A stretch of DNA of 64,000 nt from Anaerocolumna jejuensis DSM 15929 (GTDB lineage Bacteria > Bacillota > Clostridia > Lachnospirales > Lachnospiraceae): NCBI RefSeq assembly GCF_900142215.1, contig NZ_FRAC01000007.1, forward strand, positions 484,412 to 548,411, read 5' to 3'. Every line of letters begins with the position of its first letter. Within the stretch, counting starts at the first letter, position 1. Both the position numbers and the translations under genes were made by a program. Shown one piece after another: positions 25,491 to 34,817 of this stretch. The notes below the pieces were generated by a model. That model was given only the letters and a program-made list of their open reading frames with translations. It had not been told where the DNA came from and made no database searches.

Positions 25491-27194
25491 ATGAAGAGAA
25501 GACTTTCAATTCTTTTAGCTCTTATAATGGTGGCAGCAATGGTATTAGGTGCTTGCGGTAAGAGCGACAACAACAGCGGCAGCAATAATGGCAACAGCGG
25601 CAAAAATAACACCAGTGATAATAGTGGTGACGGCGGAAGCAGCACCGGCGGTAAAGAAAAACAGCTTATTGCTGAAATTGGTCCTAACCCTGAGACGATT
25701 GATCCTGCATTGAATAGTGCGGTTGATGGTGGAAATATGCTTCTTTTTGCTTTTGACTGTTTATTAAATGTTGACAAGGATAATAAGATTATTCCTGGTG
25801 CTGCAGAAAAATATGAAACAAGCAAAGACGGTCTGAAATGGACCTTCTACTTAAGAAAAGACTTAAAGTGGTCCGATGGTTCTCCGTTAACAGCAAAAGA
25901 TTTCGTTTACAGCTGGAAACGTGTTGCAGATCCTGCTACGGCTGCACCTTACAGTGAAACAGTTCTTGGCATGGTAAAAGGTTATGATAAAGCAGCAAAG
26001 GGAGATGTTGATGCATTAGCGGTTTCTGCACCTGACGATACCACTTTTGTTGTAGAACTTTCACATCCCTGCGTTTACTTTGATAAGCTGGCTGCTTTTG
26101 CAACACTGTCTCCTGTAAATCAGGCAACAATTGAAAAGAATGGTGATTCCTGGGCAACAAAGCCTGAATCTTATATCGGCAATGGCCCTTTCTATATTAA
26201 GGAATGGGTACCCAGCTCTTATATTCTTTTTGCAAAGAACGAAAATTACCGTGATAAAGACTCCATCAAGCTGGATTCTATTAAACTGCTTCTGATGGAA
26301 GATCCTAACGCAGCTTACAGTGCTTACAACAAACAGGACAGCGAATCACCTTTGATGATCAAGGATGTACCTACAGCTGAAATTCCTTCCCTTAGCGGAA
26401 ATCCGGAATTCCATATTGAGCCCCTTTTAGGAACCTATTATGTTGACCTTAACAACACATTGCCTCAGTTCTCTGATTCCAAGGTACGTCAGGCTTTAAG
26501 CCTTGCAATCGACAGAAAGTATGTTGCTGAAACCTTAATGCAGGGTACTTACACAGCTGCTACAAACTTTGTTGGAACAAGTGTTGCTGATTGGGATGGA
26601 AGTGCTTTTATGGCCAATGCAAATGGTGGTAAGCCTTATATCAATAATGACGATTATGAAGGCAACCTTGCAAAAGCAAAACAATTATTAGCAGATGCCG
26701 GTTATCCTGATGGTAAAGGTTTCCCTGTTATTAAGTATTCTATCAATGATGCCGGTTACCATAAGGTAGTTGCCCAGTACTTACAGCAGGCTTGGAAAAA
26801 GCTTGGTATTACTGTAAATGTAGACGTTGTTGAATGGGCATCCTTTACTCCTATGCGTCGTGCAGGAGATTATGAATCAAGCCGTGACGGTTGGGTATTT
26901 GATTACAATGATGCCTCCAATATTCTTGATCTTATGGTTAGTACAAATGGTAATAATAATGCAAAATACAGTAATCCTGCTTATGATGAATTAATGCAGA
27001 AGGCTGCTGTTGAAAAAGATGCTAAGACACGTTCCGGTTATCTGCATAAGGCAGAAGACCTTGTAATGTCAGATACTGCAGTTATTCCGATTGCATACTA
27101 TAACGAGTTCTATCTGCAGAGCCCCAAGGTTACCGGATCCTGGCATTCACCTTATGGATACTGGTACTTCCAGTATGCAGATATCACAGAATAA
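25491..27194 (+). CDS. oppA: Oligopeptide-binding lipoprotein
   Basis: A 567-residue family 5 solute-binding protein. The signal peptide ends in the lipobox LGAC (Cys near residue 22), followed by a low-complexity Asn/Gly/Ser linker to about residue 58. The binding domain shows IGPNPETIDPALNSAVDGG, LKWTFYLRKDLKWSDGSPLTAKDFVYSWKRV and KVRQALSLAIDRKYVAE, all typical of OppA. It captures peptides outside the membrane for OppBCDF. It stands 78 bases after oppF with AAGGAGG before the ATG and a strong terminator after it. Its place as the last gene is less common than first but known in Clostridia. Confidence 0.93.
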   Translation: MKRRLSILLALIMVAAMVLGACGKSDNNSGSNNGNSGKNNTSDNSGDGGSSTGGKEKQLIAEIGPNPETIDPALNSAVDGGNMLLFAFDCLLNVDKDNKIIPGAAEKYETSKDGLKWTFYLRKDLKWSDGSPLTAKDFVYSWKRVADPATAAPYSETVLGMVKGYDKAAKGDVDALAVSAPDDTTFVVELSHPCVYFDKLAAFATLSPVNQATIEKNGDSWATKPESYIGNGPFYIKEWVPSSYILFAKNENYRDKDSIKLDSIKLLLMEDPNAAYSAYNKQDSESPLMIKDVPTAEIPSLSGNPEFHIEPLLGTYYVDLNNTLPQFSDSKVRQALSLAIDRKYVAETLMQGTYTAATNFVGTSVADWDGSAFMANANGGKPYINNDDYEGNLAKAKQLLADAGYPDGKGFPVIKYSINDAGYHKVVAQYLQQAWKKLGITVNVDVVEWASFTPMRRAGDYESSRDGWVFDYNDASNILDLMVSTNGNNNAKYSNPAYDELMQKAAVEKDAKTRSGYLHKAEDLVMSDTAVIPIAYYNEFYLQSPKVTGSWHSPYGYWYFQYADITE

Positions 27195-27248
27195 TCTATA
27201 ATATTTTACATTCGTAAATATAATAAAATTACGGAACGGAAATAAGAA

Positions 27249-27299
27249 AGAGCCCGCAGCTTGCGCTTTATATCAGCGTAAGCTGCGGGCTCTCTTTTT
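27249..27299. terminator. Bidirectional terminator between oppA and the Ca2+-ATPase gene
   Basis: A 14-bp stem AGAGCCCGCAGCTT...AAGCTGCGGGCTCT with extra GCGCT/AGCGT pairing, followed by CTTTTTC on the plus strand. Confidence 0.9.
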
Positions 27300-30119
27300 C
27301 TATCTGTTCCTTCTGTTCTTTTGCAGCTCTACTACAACAATCGGCAGGAAGGAAAATACCAGCACGATGGACCACTGGGCAGGTGTCAGAGGAACAACCT
27401 TAAAGATGTCAGCCAGAGGTTTTACGGATATTACGATTATTTGCAGGAAGGCACATATAATAAAGGATAGTACAAGCTTCATATTGGAAAACAGTCCGAT
27501 TTTAGTCAGGGAATGCTCACTCCGCATATTAAAGGCATGGAAGAGCTGTGAAAGGCTTAGTACAGCAAAAGCCATGGTTCTTCCCACATAGGGAGTTGTA
27601 AGGGTCGCAAGCTCTACGGTCCTTGAATTCCGGACTAAATCTCCGGGAAGTGCGGCACTGTCAAAAAATCGGATACCAATGATAAAGGCCAGGAGGGCTA
27701 AGGAACCGATTAAGATACCTTCCGTAATGATTTTAAAGGCCAGGCCATCGGCGAACATACCCTTGTTAGGCGGAATCGGTTTCTTTTTCATAATGTCCTT
27801 ATCCGGCGGATCCACACCCAGGGAAATGGCAGGGAGGGAGTCTGTCACCAGGTTTACCCAAAGCAGCTGGACGGCAACTAAAGGGGAGGGGAGACCAAAG
27901 AGGATAGCCACGAAGATGGTAAGGATTTCTCCGATATTGCAGGAAAGCAGGAAATGAACGGCTTTCTTGATATTGTCATAGATGCCCCGCCCTTCCTTAA
28001 CAGCAGCAACAATTGTGGCAAAATTATCATCCGTAAGTATCATATCCGCCGCATTCTTGGCAACATCTGTACCGGTAATCCCCATAGCACAGCCGATATC
28101 AGCGGCCTTTAAGGCAGGAGCATCGTTTACACCGTCTCCGGTCATGGCAACCACTTCGCCCCTTGTTTGAAAGGCCTTTACAATCCGGACCTTATGCTCC
28201 GGGGAAACTCTGGCAAATACCCGGTAGTCCTTAATTTGCTCCACCAGCTCTTCCTGGGTTATCTGAGAGAGCTCTGCGCCGGTCATGGCCTGGGGGACGG
28301 GGGAAGTGTAGCGGTCGGGGTGATTGCTTCTGATTTCTGCTGCCCTAAGCTGTGCCATAGAGGTATCCTTTGTTAATATTCCCAGCTCTTTTGCGATGGC
28401 ACAGGCAGTGGTAACATGATCACCTGTAATCATAACAGGGGTGATACCGGCCATCTGGCAGGTCAGAACAGCTTCACGTACCTCAGGCCTTGGCGGGTCA
28501 ATCATACCGATCATGCCTGCCAGCGTCAGTCCCTGTTCCAGCCCGGTGGCTCTGTCTTTTTGAGTCCCGTTAAAGTTTTTCAGCCTGGCAGGAAAGGAGC
28601 TGTCAGCAGGATAATCCTTGTAGGCTACTGCAATGACCCGGAGTGCTTTTGCAGTCATCCCTTCATTTAAACGTGTAAGCTGTTCCCGAAGGGTATTGGA
28701 AATGGGAGCGTCCTTGTTTCCACGGTAAATATTGATGCACTCAGACAGCAGTATATCAAAGGCACCTTTTGTAATCTGCCTGTAGCTTCCGTCAGAAAGT
28801 TTATGTACGGTGGTCATTTGCTTTCGCCCTGAATCAAAGGGAATCTCAAATATCCTGGGATTCAGCAGATCAAGCTGGGATTTGCTTAGCCCTACCTGGT
28901 AGGCGGCCATAATGAGGGCATTTTCCGTGGGCTCTCCCGTAGCGGATACATTTTGGTGTTTTCCCTTACCTGATACCTGTAATACGGCGTCATTACATAA
29001 GCTTGACAGGGTAAGGAGAAACTTTCCGGTGCTTCCATCGGGAGCTTCCTTGCCCTTACAGGAGCAAAGTTCCGTTACCGTCATTTTATTCTGTGTCAGG
29101 GTACCGGTCTTATCGGAACAGATGACCGTAGCGCTTCCAAGAGTTTCAACGGCAGGGAGCTTTCTTATGACAGCATTTTTCCTTGCCATTCTTTGCACCC
29201 CAAGGGAGAGCATGATGGTTACAATGGCAGGAAGACCTTCCGGAATAGCTGCCACGGCAAGGCTGACGGAGGTCATGAACATCTCAAATATGGGCCGGTT
29301 TTTTAAGATGCCGACCAGAAAAATTATAATACAGATGATAAGGGCAGCGATACCCAGAGCTTTGCCGGTACTGGCAAGCTTTTTCTGAAGGGGAGTCATG
29401 GGAGTCTCATCCTCCATAATCATTCTGGCTATATGGCCGACCTCGGTATGCATGCCTGTTGCTGTTACCACTGCCGTACCCCGGCCATAGGTAACGATAC
29501 CCGTGGCGGCTACCATATTAATACGCTCTGCCGACAGAAGATTTTCCATTAATACCTTGTCGGCATCCTTTTCAATGGGATGGGATTCGCCGGTCAGGGA
29601 AGCTTCGTCAATCTTTAAGTTAACGGAGGTTATTAGTCTTGCGTCGGCAGGTACAAAATGTCCCGTTTCAAGATATATAATATCACCGGGAACTAATTCC
29701 TTGGCATCTATACTCTCAAGCAGACCATCCCGCATAACCAGAGCGGTCGGTGCGGACATTTTTTGAAGGGCTTCCAGGGATTTTTCGGCCTTGCTTTCTT
29801 GTACAACTCCTAAGATTGCATTCAGCGTAATGATAGTAATTATTATTGCAGGCTCAACGATATCCAGCTCTCCATGTAAAAAGGATACCAGGAAGGAGAC
29901 CAGAGCAGCAAAAATCAATGTCAATATCATAAAGTCTTTAAATTGGCTTATAAATCGCAAGATTAAAGGCGTTTTTTTCTTAGCCTCAAGCAGGTTATAC
30001 CCATATTGTTTCTGCCTTTTTGCTGCTTCCTTTTTTGTCAATCCTGTAAGTGCAGAATCCAGTTCCTGCAGGGCTTCTTCCTTTGTAATACTGTGCCAAT
30101 TGGTCATTTTAACACCCAT
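27300..30119 (-). CDS. Calcium-type P-type ATPase (P2A/SERCA-like)
   Basis: A 939-residue pump with a cation-transporter N-terminus (WHSITKEEALQELDSALTGLT), ten predicted membrane helices, the M4 motif PEGLPAIVTIMLSLGVQRMARKNAVIRKLPAVETLG that forms a Ca2+ site, the phosphorylated Asp in CSDKTGTLTQNKMTV, and MTGDGVNDAPALKAADIGCAMG in the hinge. The M6 region LWVNLVTDSLPAISLGVDP holds the NxxxD residues needed for Ca2+. It most likely exports Ca2+ (possibly Mn2+). No autoinhibitory tail is visible. The start is ambiguous between ATGs at 30119 and 30107; AAAGGAG lies about 35 bases upstream of both. It is a single gene, convergent with opp. Confidence 0.9.
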   Translation of the reverse strand: MGVKMTNWHSITKEEALQELDSALTGLTKKEAAKRQKQYGYNLLEAKKKTPLILRFISQFKDFMILTLIFAALVSFLVSFLHGELDIVEPAIIITIITLNAILGVVQESKAEKSLEALQKMSAPTALVMRDGLLESIDAKELVPGDIIYLETGHFVPADARLITSVNLKIDEASLTGESHPIEKDADKVLMENLLSAERINMVAATGIVTYGRGTAVVTATGMHTEVGHIARMIMEDETPMTPLQKKLASTGKALGIAALIICIIIFLVGILKNRPIFEMFMTSVSLAVAAIPEGLPAIVTIMLSLGVQRMARKNAVIRKLPAVETLGSATVICSDKTGTLTQNKMTVTELCSCKGKEAPDGSTGKFLLTLSSLCNDAVLQVSGKGKHQNVSATGEPTENALIMAAYQVGLSKSQLDLLNPRIFEIPFDSGRKQMTTVHKLSDGSYRQITKGAFDILLSECINIYRGNKDAPISNTLREQLTRLNEGMTAKALRVIAVAYKDYPADSSFPARLKNFNGTQKDRATGLEQGLTLAGMIGMIDPPRPEVREAVLTCQMAGITPVMITGDHVTTACAIAKELGILTKDTSMAQLRAAEIRSNHPDRYTSPVPQAMTGAELSQITQEELVEQIKDYRVFARVSPEHKVRIVKAFQTRGEVVAMTGDGVNDAPALKAADIGCAMGITGTDVAKNAADMILTDDNFATIVAAVKEGRGIYDNIKKAVHFLLSCNIGEILTIFVAILFGLPSPLVAVQLLWVNLVTDSLPAISLGVDPPDKDIMKKKPIPPNKGMFADGLAFKIITEGILIGSLALLAFIIGIRFFDSAALPGDLVRNSRTVELATLTTPYVGRTMAFAVLSLSQLFHAFNMRSEHSLTKIGLFSNMKLVLSFIICAFLQIIVISVKPLADIFKVVPLTPAQWSIVLVFSFLPIVVVELQKNRRNR

Positions 30120-30343
30120 TGCATATCCCGATTTTGGCGTAGGGGATTTTGCTCCTTTCTTTATTTAATCTCAACACTTTGTCAAATTAATTATATGACG
30201 GGCTATTCCTTTTTATTTCATATAGAGCCGAAAGCCTTGAAACTGTTAAAGCGGCAGGGCAGTTATAGTTGTTTTACAGCAAGCCTTGCATATCTATTTA
30301 CGGAAATTTTAAGGTAAAGTACAGATGTATGAAGGAAGTTTAT

Positions 30344-30927
30344 GGGTACGGACGATGACCAAGGGGGTTGTTTTGGAGTTTTGTTACGCGAGAACCCATA
30401 TTCCACTAAAGCGGCAGAAAACGTGGCTGGCAGGTAAATCAATGCCAAACTCGCTATAATAACTATGGCCGTGTTAGATATCGAGCTCAAACAGTGGTAT
30501 TGCTTTACCTAGTCACGTTTCCTGCCGCTTAAGTGTCATAAGGGACCTCTTGAGACAAAATTCCAAAACAACCCCCTTGGTCATCTGTGCATATCTATTA
30601 TTTGGTCTTGTGTATTTGCCATGCCCAAAACCTTATAAGACCAAAACAACACAACAACTGTCCAAGGGTTTATTGCCAACCCCCAGATGATTTTGGCTTA
30701 CCTTTCGTAATTTTCTATTGAGGAGTTCCCTAATGACACTTAAATGGCAGCAGCTGTTCCTAGGTAAAATTATACCACTGTCTGAGCTCACAACACCACA
30801 CAAAAACAACCTTCCAGCGAGTTTGGCATAATTTCACCTGCCAGGAACAGCTGCTGGCATTTTAGTGGAATTCGGAACCCCGAACGAGAAAATTACGAAA
30901 GGTAAGCCAAAATCATCGTCCGTTCCC
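30344..30927 (+). repeat. Composite palindromic element, copy 2 (A - spacer - B)
   Basis: Family A palindrome at 30354-30585, a 100-base spacer at 30586-30685 and family B palindrome at 30686-30917, with outer inverted ends GGGTACGGAC and GTCCGTTCCC. Order, spacing and sequence equal the reverse complement of 16591-17175, with B copies more alike than A copies. It fills the divergent gap between the Ca2+-ATPase and the ABC exporter, a 1-kb stretch with no gene. Short frames across it are products of the repeat and lack ribosome sites. No target-site duplication is obvious. Confidence 0.9.
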
Positions 30928-31048
30928 AACCCCCTGGCACATGCAGATAATTGGGAAAAAATACTGGAGTTAAAAATTAAAAAAGATGGTTTTAAATTGG
31001 GACTGGAAAAAGATTCATGTGAATATCGTACAAATATGCGGATAACTC

Positions 31049-31077
31049 TTAACAAGTGTTACAAACAATGGTATAAT
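31049..31077 (+). promoter_or_regulatory. Promoter of the heterodimeric ABC exporter genes
   Basis: TTAACA at 31049-31054, 17 bases, TATAAT at 31072-31077. A small AAAAGGGTACCTTTT palindrome lies about 20 bases downstream in the leader. Confidence 0.7.
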
Positions 31078-31147
31078 TTAGAGCATGTTTGTTTAAAAGG
31101 GTACCTTTTCAGGCAGAATTAGGTAAATAGTATAGTGAGGTAAAGAA

Positions 31148-32965
31148 GTGAAAGAGAAGAATTTATATATGGGAAATCTGGGAATTTTCTTTAAACCCTA
31201 TAAGAAACTTCTTATAATAGGGCCTGCTTTTAAACTGGCAGAAGCAATACTGGAACTATTCCTGCCTTTTCTTATGTCAAAGGTAATTGATGTGGGTATA
31301 AAGAACGGAGACAGGGATTATGTCTATCGGATGGGTGCAGTGATGCTTGTAACAGCCATCGTAGGGGTTATCTGTGCCCTGATATGCCAGTACAGTGCTT
31401 CCTTAGTATCCCAGGGAATAGGAACGGATATCAGAAATGAGCTTTTCAGGCATATGGAGACCTTGTCGGGTAAGGAGCAGGATAAGTTTGGGACAGCTTC
31501 ATTAATCAACCGTATAACCAATGATGTAAATCAGGTACAGCTTGCGGTCGCCATGTTCATCAGGCTTGTTATCCGCGCACCCTTTCTATGCATCGGAGGC
31601 CTTATCATGTCCTTTCTGCTGGATGTAAAGCTGTCTCTGATAGTACTTCTGGTACTTCCTGTTTTTGTTGGGGTATTATACCAGACCATGAAGAAATCAA
31701 TCCCCCTTTATGGCAGAGTACAAAAGAAGCTGGATGAGATTTCCCTGAGCTTAAGAGAAAACCTGAGCGGAGTCAGAGTTATCAGAGCATTTGCCAGAAC
31801 AGCGGCAGAGGAGGAAAAGTTTCAGAAAGTAAATAATGAGTATGCCATGAATGCCGTAAAGGTGGGTAAAATTTCGGCTATGCTGAATCCTGTGACAACG
31901 CTCATATTAAATGTGGCTATTGCAGCCATCATCTGGCTGGGAGCCGTCAGGGTGAATAAGGGGTTTATGGAAACCGGTGAAGTGATTGCCATTGTGGGAT
32001 ATGTTACCCAGATACTTGCCGCATTAATCGTAATATCCAATCTGGTGGTCATCTTTACGAAGGCCTATGCCAGTGCGGGAAGAATCAATGAAGTATTAAG
32101 TACAGAGACAAGTATTACAAATCCTGCCGCCGCCGGCAGAAGGGAAGGAAATTATAGGGAAGGAGCACCTGCCGTAGAATTTGATAAGGTTTTCTTTGCA
32201 TATAAAGAGGACAGTAACGAGAGCAAGGATAATATGAAAGAAACAGGCAGCTATGCCCTGAATGATATATCCTTTAAGGTGATGAAAGGGGAAACCTTTG
32301 GTATTATCGGTGGCACAGGCTCGGGAAAATCCTCTGTGGTAAATTTGATTCCGAGGTTCTACGATACCCTGCTTGGGTCCGTTAAGGTATTTGGGAAAGA
32401 GGTCAGGGATTATGACCTTGCAGAGCTAAGGAGGAAAATCGGCATGGTGCCCCAAAGGTCCGTACTGATTACCGGGACAATTGCAGAAAATCTCAGGTGG
32501 GGAAAGGAAGACAGTACCGTGGAAGAATTAAAGGAAGCCGCATCCATTGCCCAGGCGGAGGAATTTATCCGCTCCTTACCGGAGGGCTTTGATACGCCTA
32601 TCAGAAGGGGAGGAGTGAATGTATCAGGCGGGCAAAGGCAGCGTTTGGCCATTGCCCGGGCTTTGGTGAGAAGGCCCAAAATCCTGATTTTGGATGACAG
32701 CTTTAATGCCCTTGATTATGCCACAGATGCCGCCCTGAGAAAAGCCCTGAAGGAAAAGACAAAGGGAATGACGGTATTTATGATATCCCAGAGAGCAAGT
32801 ACTTTACGAAACTGTGACCAGATAATGGTTTTAAATGAAGGAGAGATTGCCGGCCTCGGCACCCATGAGGAGCTTCTTAAAAACTGCCAGGTCTATGAAG
32901 AGATCTGCCGTTCCCAGGAAACTTCTGAAACCGGTGAGAAAGAGGGTGTCGGCAGTGGAAAGTAA
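31148..32965 (+). CDS. ABC exporter subunit with degenerate catalytic site (heterodimer half 1)
   Basis: A 605-residue half-transporter with six membrane helices (residues 15-310) fused to an ATPase domain. Walker A is GGTGSGKSS, the Q-loop region is GMVPQRSVLITGTI, the signature is VSGGQRQRLAIARAL and Walker B is ILILDDSFNALD. The residue after the Walker B Asp is Asp instead of the catalytic Glu, and the D-loop is altered, so this half carries the degenerate site. That is the pattern of heterodimeric exporters such as BmrC/BmrD and TM287/288. It starts with GTG, GAGG lying 7 bases upstream, and overlaps the next gene by 11 bases. Drug or lipid-like substrates are usual for the class. Confidence 0.9.
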   Translation: MKEKNLYMGNLGIFFKPYKKLLIIGPAFKLAEAILELFLPFLMSKVIDVGIKNGDRDYVYRMGAVMLVTAIVGVICALICQYSASLVSQGIGTDIRNELFRHMETLSGKEQDKFGTASLINRITNDVNQVQLAVAMFIRLVIRAPFLCIGGLIMSFLLDVKLSLIVLLVLPVFVGVLYQTMKKSIPLYGRVQKKLDEISLSLRENLSGVRVIRAFARTAAEEEKFQKVNNEYAMNAVKVGKISAMLNPVTTLILNVAIAAIIWLGAVRVNKGFMETGEVIAIVGYVTQILAALIVISNLVVIFTKAYASAGRINEVLSTETSITNPAAAGRREGNYREGAPAVEFDKVFFAYKEDSNESKDNMKETGSYALNDISFKVMKGETFGIIGGTGSGKSSVVNLIPRFYDTLLGSVKVFGKEVRDYDLAELRRKIGMVPQRSVLITGTIAENLRWGKEDSTVEELKEAASIAQAEEFIRSLPEGFDTPIRRGGVNVSGGQRQRLAIARALVRRPKILILDDSFNALDYATDAALRKALKEKTKGMTVFMISQRASTLRNCDQIMVLNEGEIAGLGTHEELLKNCQVYEEICRSQETSETGEKEGVGSGK

Positions 32966-34700
32966 CCATAGGGTATCTACGAAAAAAACAACGAGAAAGA
33001 GATTATGGGGTTATATTGGGAAGAGCAAGAAAGTACTCCTTACAGCATTTCTTTTTTCCATCCTGGGGAATACCATGGCAGTGTTTACTCCTCTGTTAAT
33101 GGGAAAAGCCGTTGACACGATTATTGGAGCCGGTAAGGTCGATTTTGAGACCTTGAAGGGGATACTGCTCCTGATGCTGGTGCTTTATCTGGTAAGCAGC
33201 CTTTTTCAATGGCTCATGTCCGTCTTCAGCAACCGGGCATCCACGAATATCGTAAGGGAAATGAGGGAAGATGCCTTTCGTAAGCTTAATAAATTGCCCG
33301 TCAGCTATTTTGACAGGCATCCCCACGGCGATGTTATCAGCAGGCTGACCAATGATATTGATGCCATATCTGACGGACTGTTTCAGGGGATTACACAGGT
33401 TATGTCCTCGGTGGTTATTATTGCAGGAAGCTTTGTATTTATGATGACAATAAGCCCTTTGATAACCCTGGGAGTCATTATAGTGACACCGCTTTGCTTC
33501 TTCCTGGCTTCCTTTATCGCAAAGCACTCCAAGCTGATGTTCCATAGGCAGTCAAGCCTTACAGGAGAACTCAATGGCTATGCGGAAGAAATAATCGAGA
33601 ATCAGAAGCTGGTTATGGCATTTAGCTATGAAGAGAAAACAATGGACCATTTTAAAGAGCAAAATAAGGAGCTGTACCGTGTGGGGCAGAAGGCTCAATG
33701 GTATTCCTCCCTTACCAATCCTACCACTAGGCTTATCAACAATATCGCATATGTTATGGTGACGGTAATGGGCGCTCTCCTTAGCCTGGCGGGAAAGCTT
33801 TCAGTTGGTAATATTGCAAGCTTCCTTACCTATTCCAACCAGTTTGCCAAGCCAATCAATGAAATAACGGCAGTTACTACTCAGATACAGGCAGCCTTTG
33901 CATCCGCTGAAAGAATATTTGCACTTCTGGATGAAGAAGAGGAGAGGATTGCGGAAGAGCCCTATGAGGAACTGACGGACTGCCAGGGAAATGTGGAATT
34001 CAGGGAGGTCTGTTTTGCTTATAAGAAGGAGGTTCCCTTAATAGAGAACTTTAATCTGAAAGTGAAAAAGGGAAGTACCGTAGCAATTGTAGGGCCTACC
34101 GGCTCCGGTAAAACAACCCTAGTAAATCTGCTGATGAGATTCTATGAATTGGACAGCGGACAGATATTCGTTGATGACAAGGACATCCTTCACATTAAGA
34201 AAAATAATTTAAGGCAGAGCATAGGAATGGTTCTCCAGGAAAGCTGGCTCATTACGGGAACCGTTGCCGAGAATATAGCCTACGGAAAAGCGGGGGTAAC
34301 CAGAGAGGATATCATAAACGCTGCAAAAGCCGTGAAAGCCCATGGATTTATTATGAGGCTTCCCAAAGGATATGACACCCTTATAGAAGAGGATGGAAGG
34401 AATCTCTCCCAGGGGCAAAAACAGCTGCTCACCATAGCAAGAGTGTTAATTATGGACCCTCCCATGCTGATACTGGATGAAGCGACCAGCAGTATTGATA
34501 CCAGAACAGAGATAAAAATACAGGAAGCCTTCTTAAAGATGATGAAGGGAAGAACCAGTTTTGTCATTGCACACAGGCTTTCCACCATAAAGGAGGCGGA
34601 TACCATTCTGGTACTAAAGAACGGCAATATCATTGAACAGGGAAATCACAATGAACTGCTTGACAGAAAGGGCTTCTATTATAAGCTGTATCATTCCTAA
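32955..34700 (+). CDS. ABC exporter subunit with intact catalytic site (heterodimer half 2)
   Basis: A 581-residue partner of the preceding gene, with six membrane helices and an ATPase domain. Walker A is GPTGSGKTT, the Q-loop region is GMVLQESWLITGTV, Walker B is MLILDEATSSID with the catalytic Glu, and the switch His is in IAHRLSTIKEAD. The signature is LSQGQKQLLTIARVL rather than LSGGQ, a change often seen in the partner of a degenerate half because it completes the inactive site. I chose the GTG at 32955, with AGAGG nine bases upstream. A longer frame from 32835 lies inside the previous gene and is Arg/Lys-rich without homology. Confidence 0.9.
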   Translation: MESNHRVSTKKTTRKRLWGYIGKSKKVLLTAFLFSILGNTMAVFTPLLMGKAVDTIIGAGKVDFETLKGILLLMLVLYLVSSLFQWLMSVFSNRASTNIVREMREDAFRKLNKLPVSYFDRHPHGDVISRLTNDIDAISDGLFQGITQVMSSVVIIAGSFVFMMTISPLITLGVIIVTPLCFFLASFIAKHSKLMFHRQSSLTGELNGYAEEIIENQKLVMAFSYEEKTMDHFKEQNKELYRVGQKAQWYSSLTNPTTRLINNIAYVMVTVMGALLSLAGKLSVGNIASFLTYSNQFAKPINEITAVTTQIQAAFASAERIFALLDEEEERIAEEPYEELTDCQGNVEFREVCFAYKKEVPLIENFNLKVKKGSTVAIVGPTGSGKTTLVNLLMRFYELDSGQIFVDDKDILHIKKNNLRQSIGMVLQESWLITGTVAENIAYGKAGVTREDIINAAKAVKAHGFIMRLPKGYDTLIEEDGRNLSQGQKQLLTIARVLIMDPPMLILDEATSSIDTRTEIKIQEAFLKMMKGRTSFVIAHRLSTIKEADTILVLKNGNIIEQGNHNELLDRKGFYYKLYHS

Positions 34701-34817
34701 TTCTCGTCTTAACAGATTTGAAACAGTTTTGCCATAAGATTAACACAAAAATTACTTATGGTATCAGTACTTAGTACGACAAAATATGGTAAGAAAAATA
34801 GCTGCAAGGAGTAATCA

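Noticed and set aside
30344..30927. Insertion sequence with transposase
   Set aside because: No transposase or other protein is encoded in or next to any of the palindromes in this window.
30865..31122. Plus-strand frame of 85 codons reaching from the B palindrome toward the ABC exporter
   Set aside because: Half of it lies within the palindrome, there is no ribosome site, and it crosses the promoter at 31049-31077.
32835..32954. N-terminal extension of the second ABC exporter subunit
   Set aside because: The extension lies within the previous gene in another frame and is Arg/Lys-rich without family similarity; the GTG at 32955 has a suitable ribosome site.
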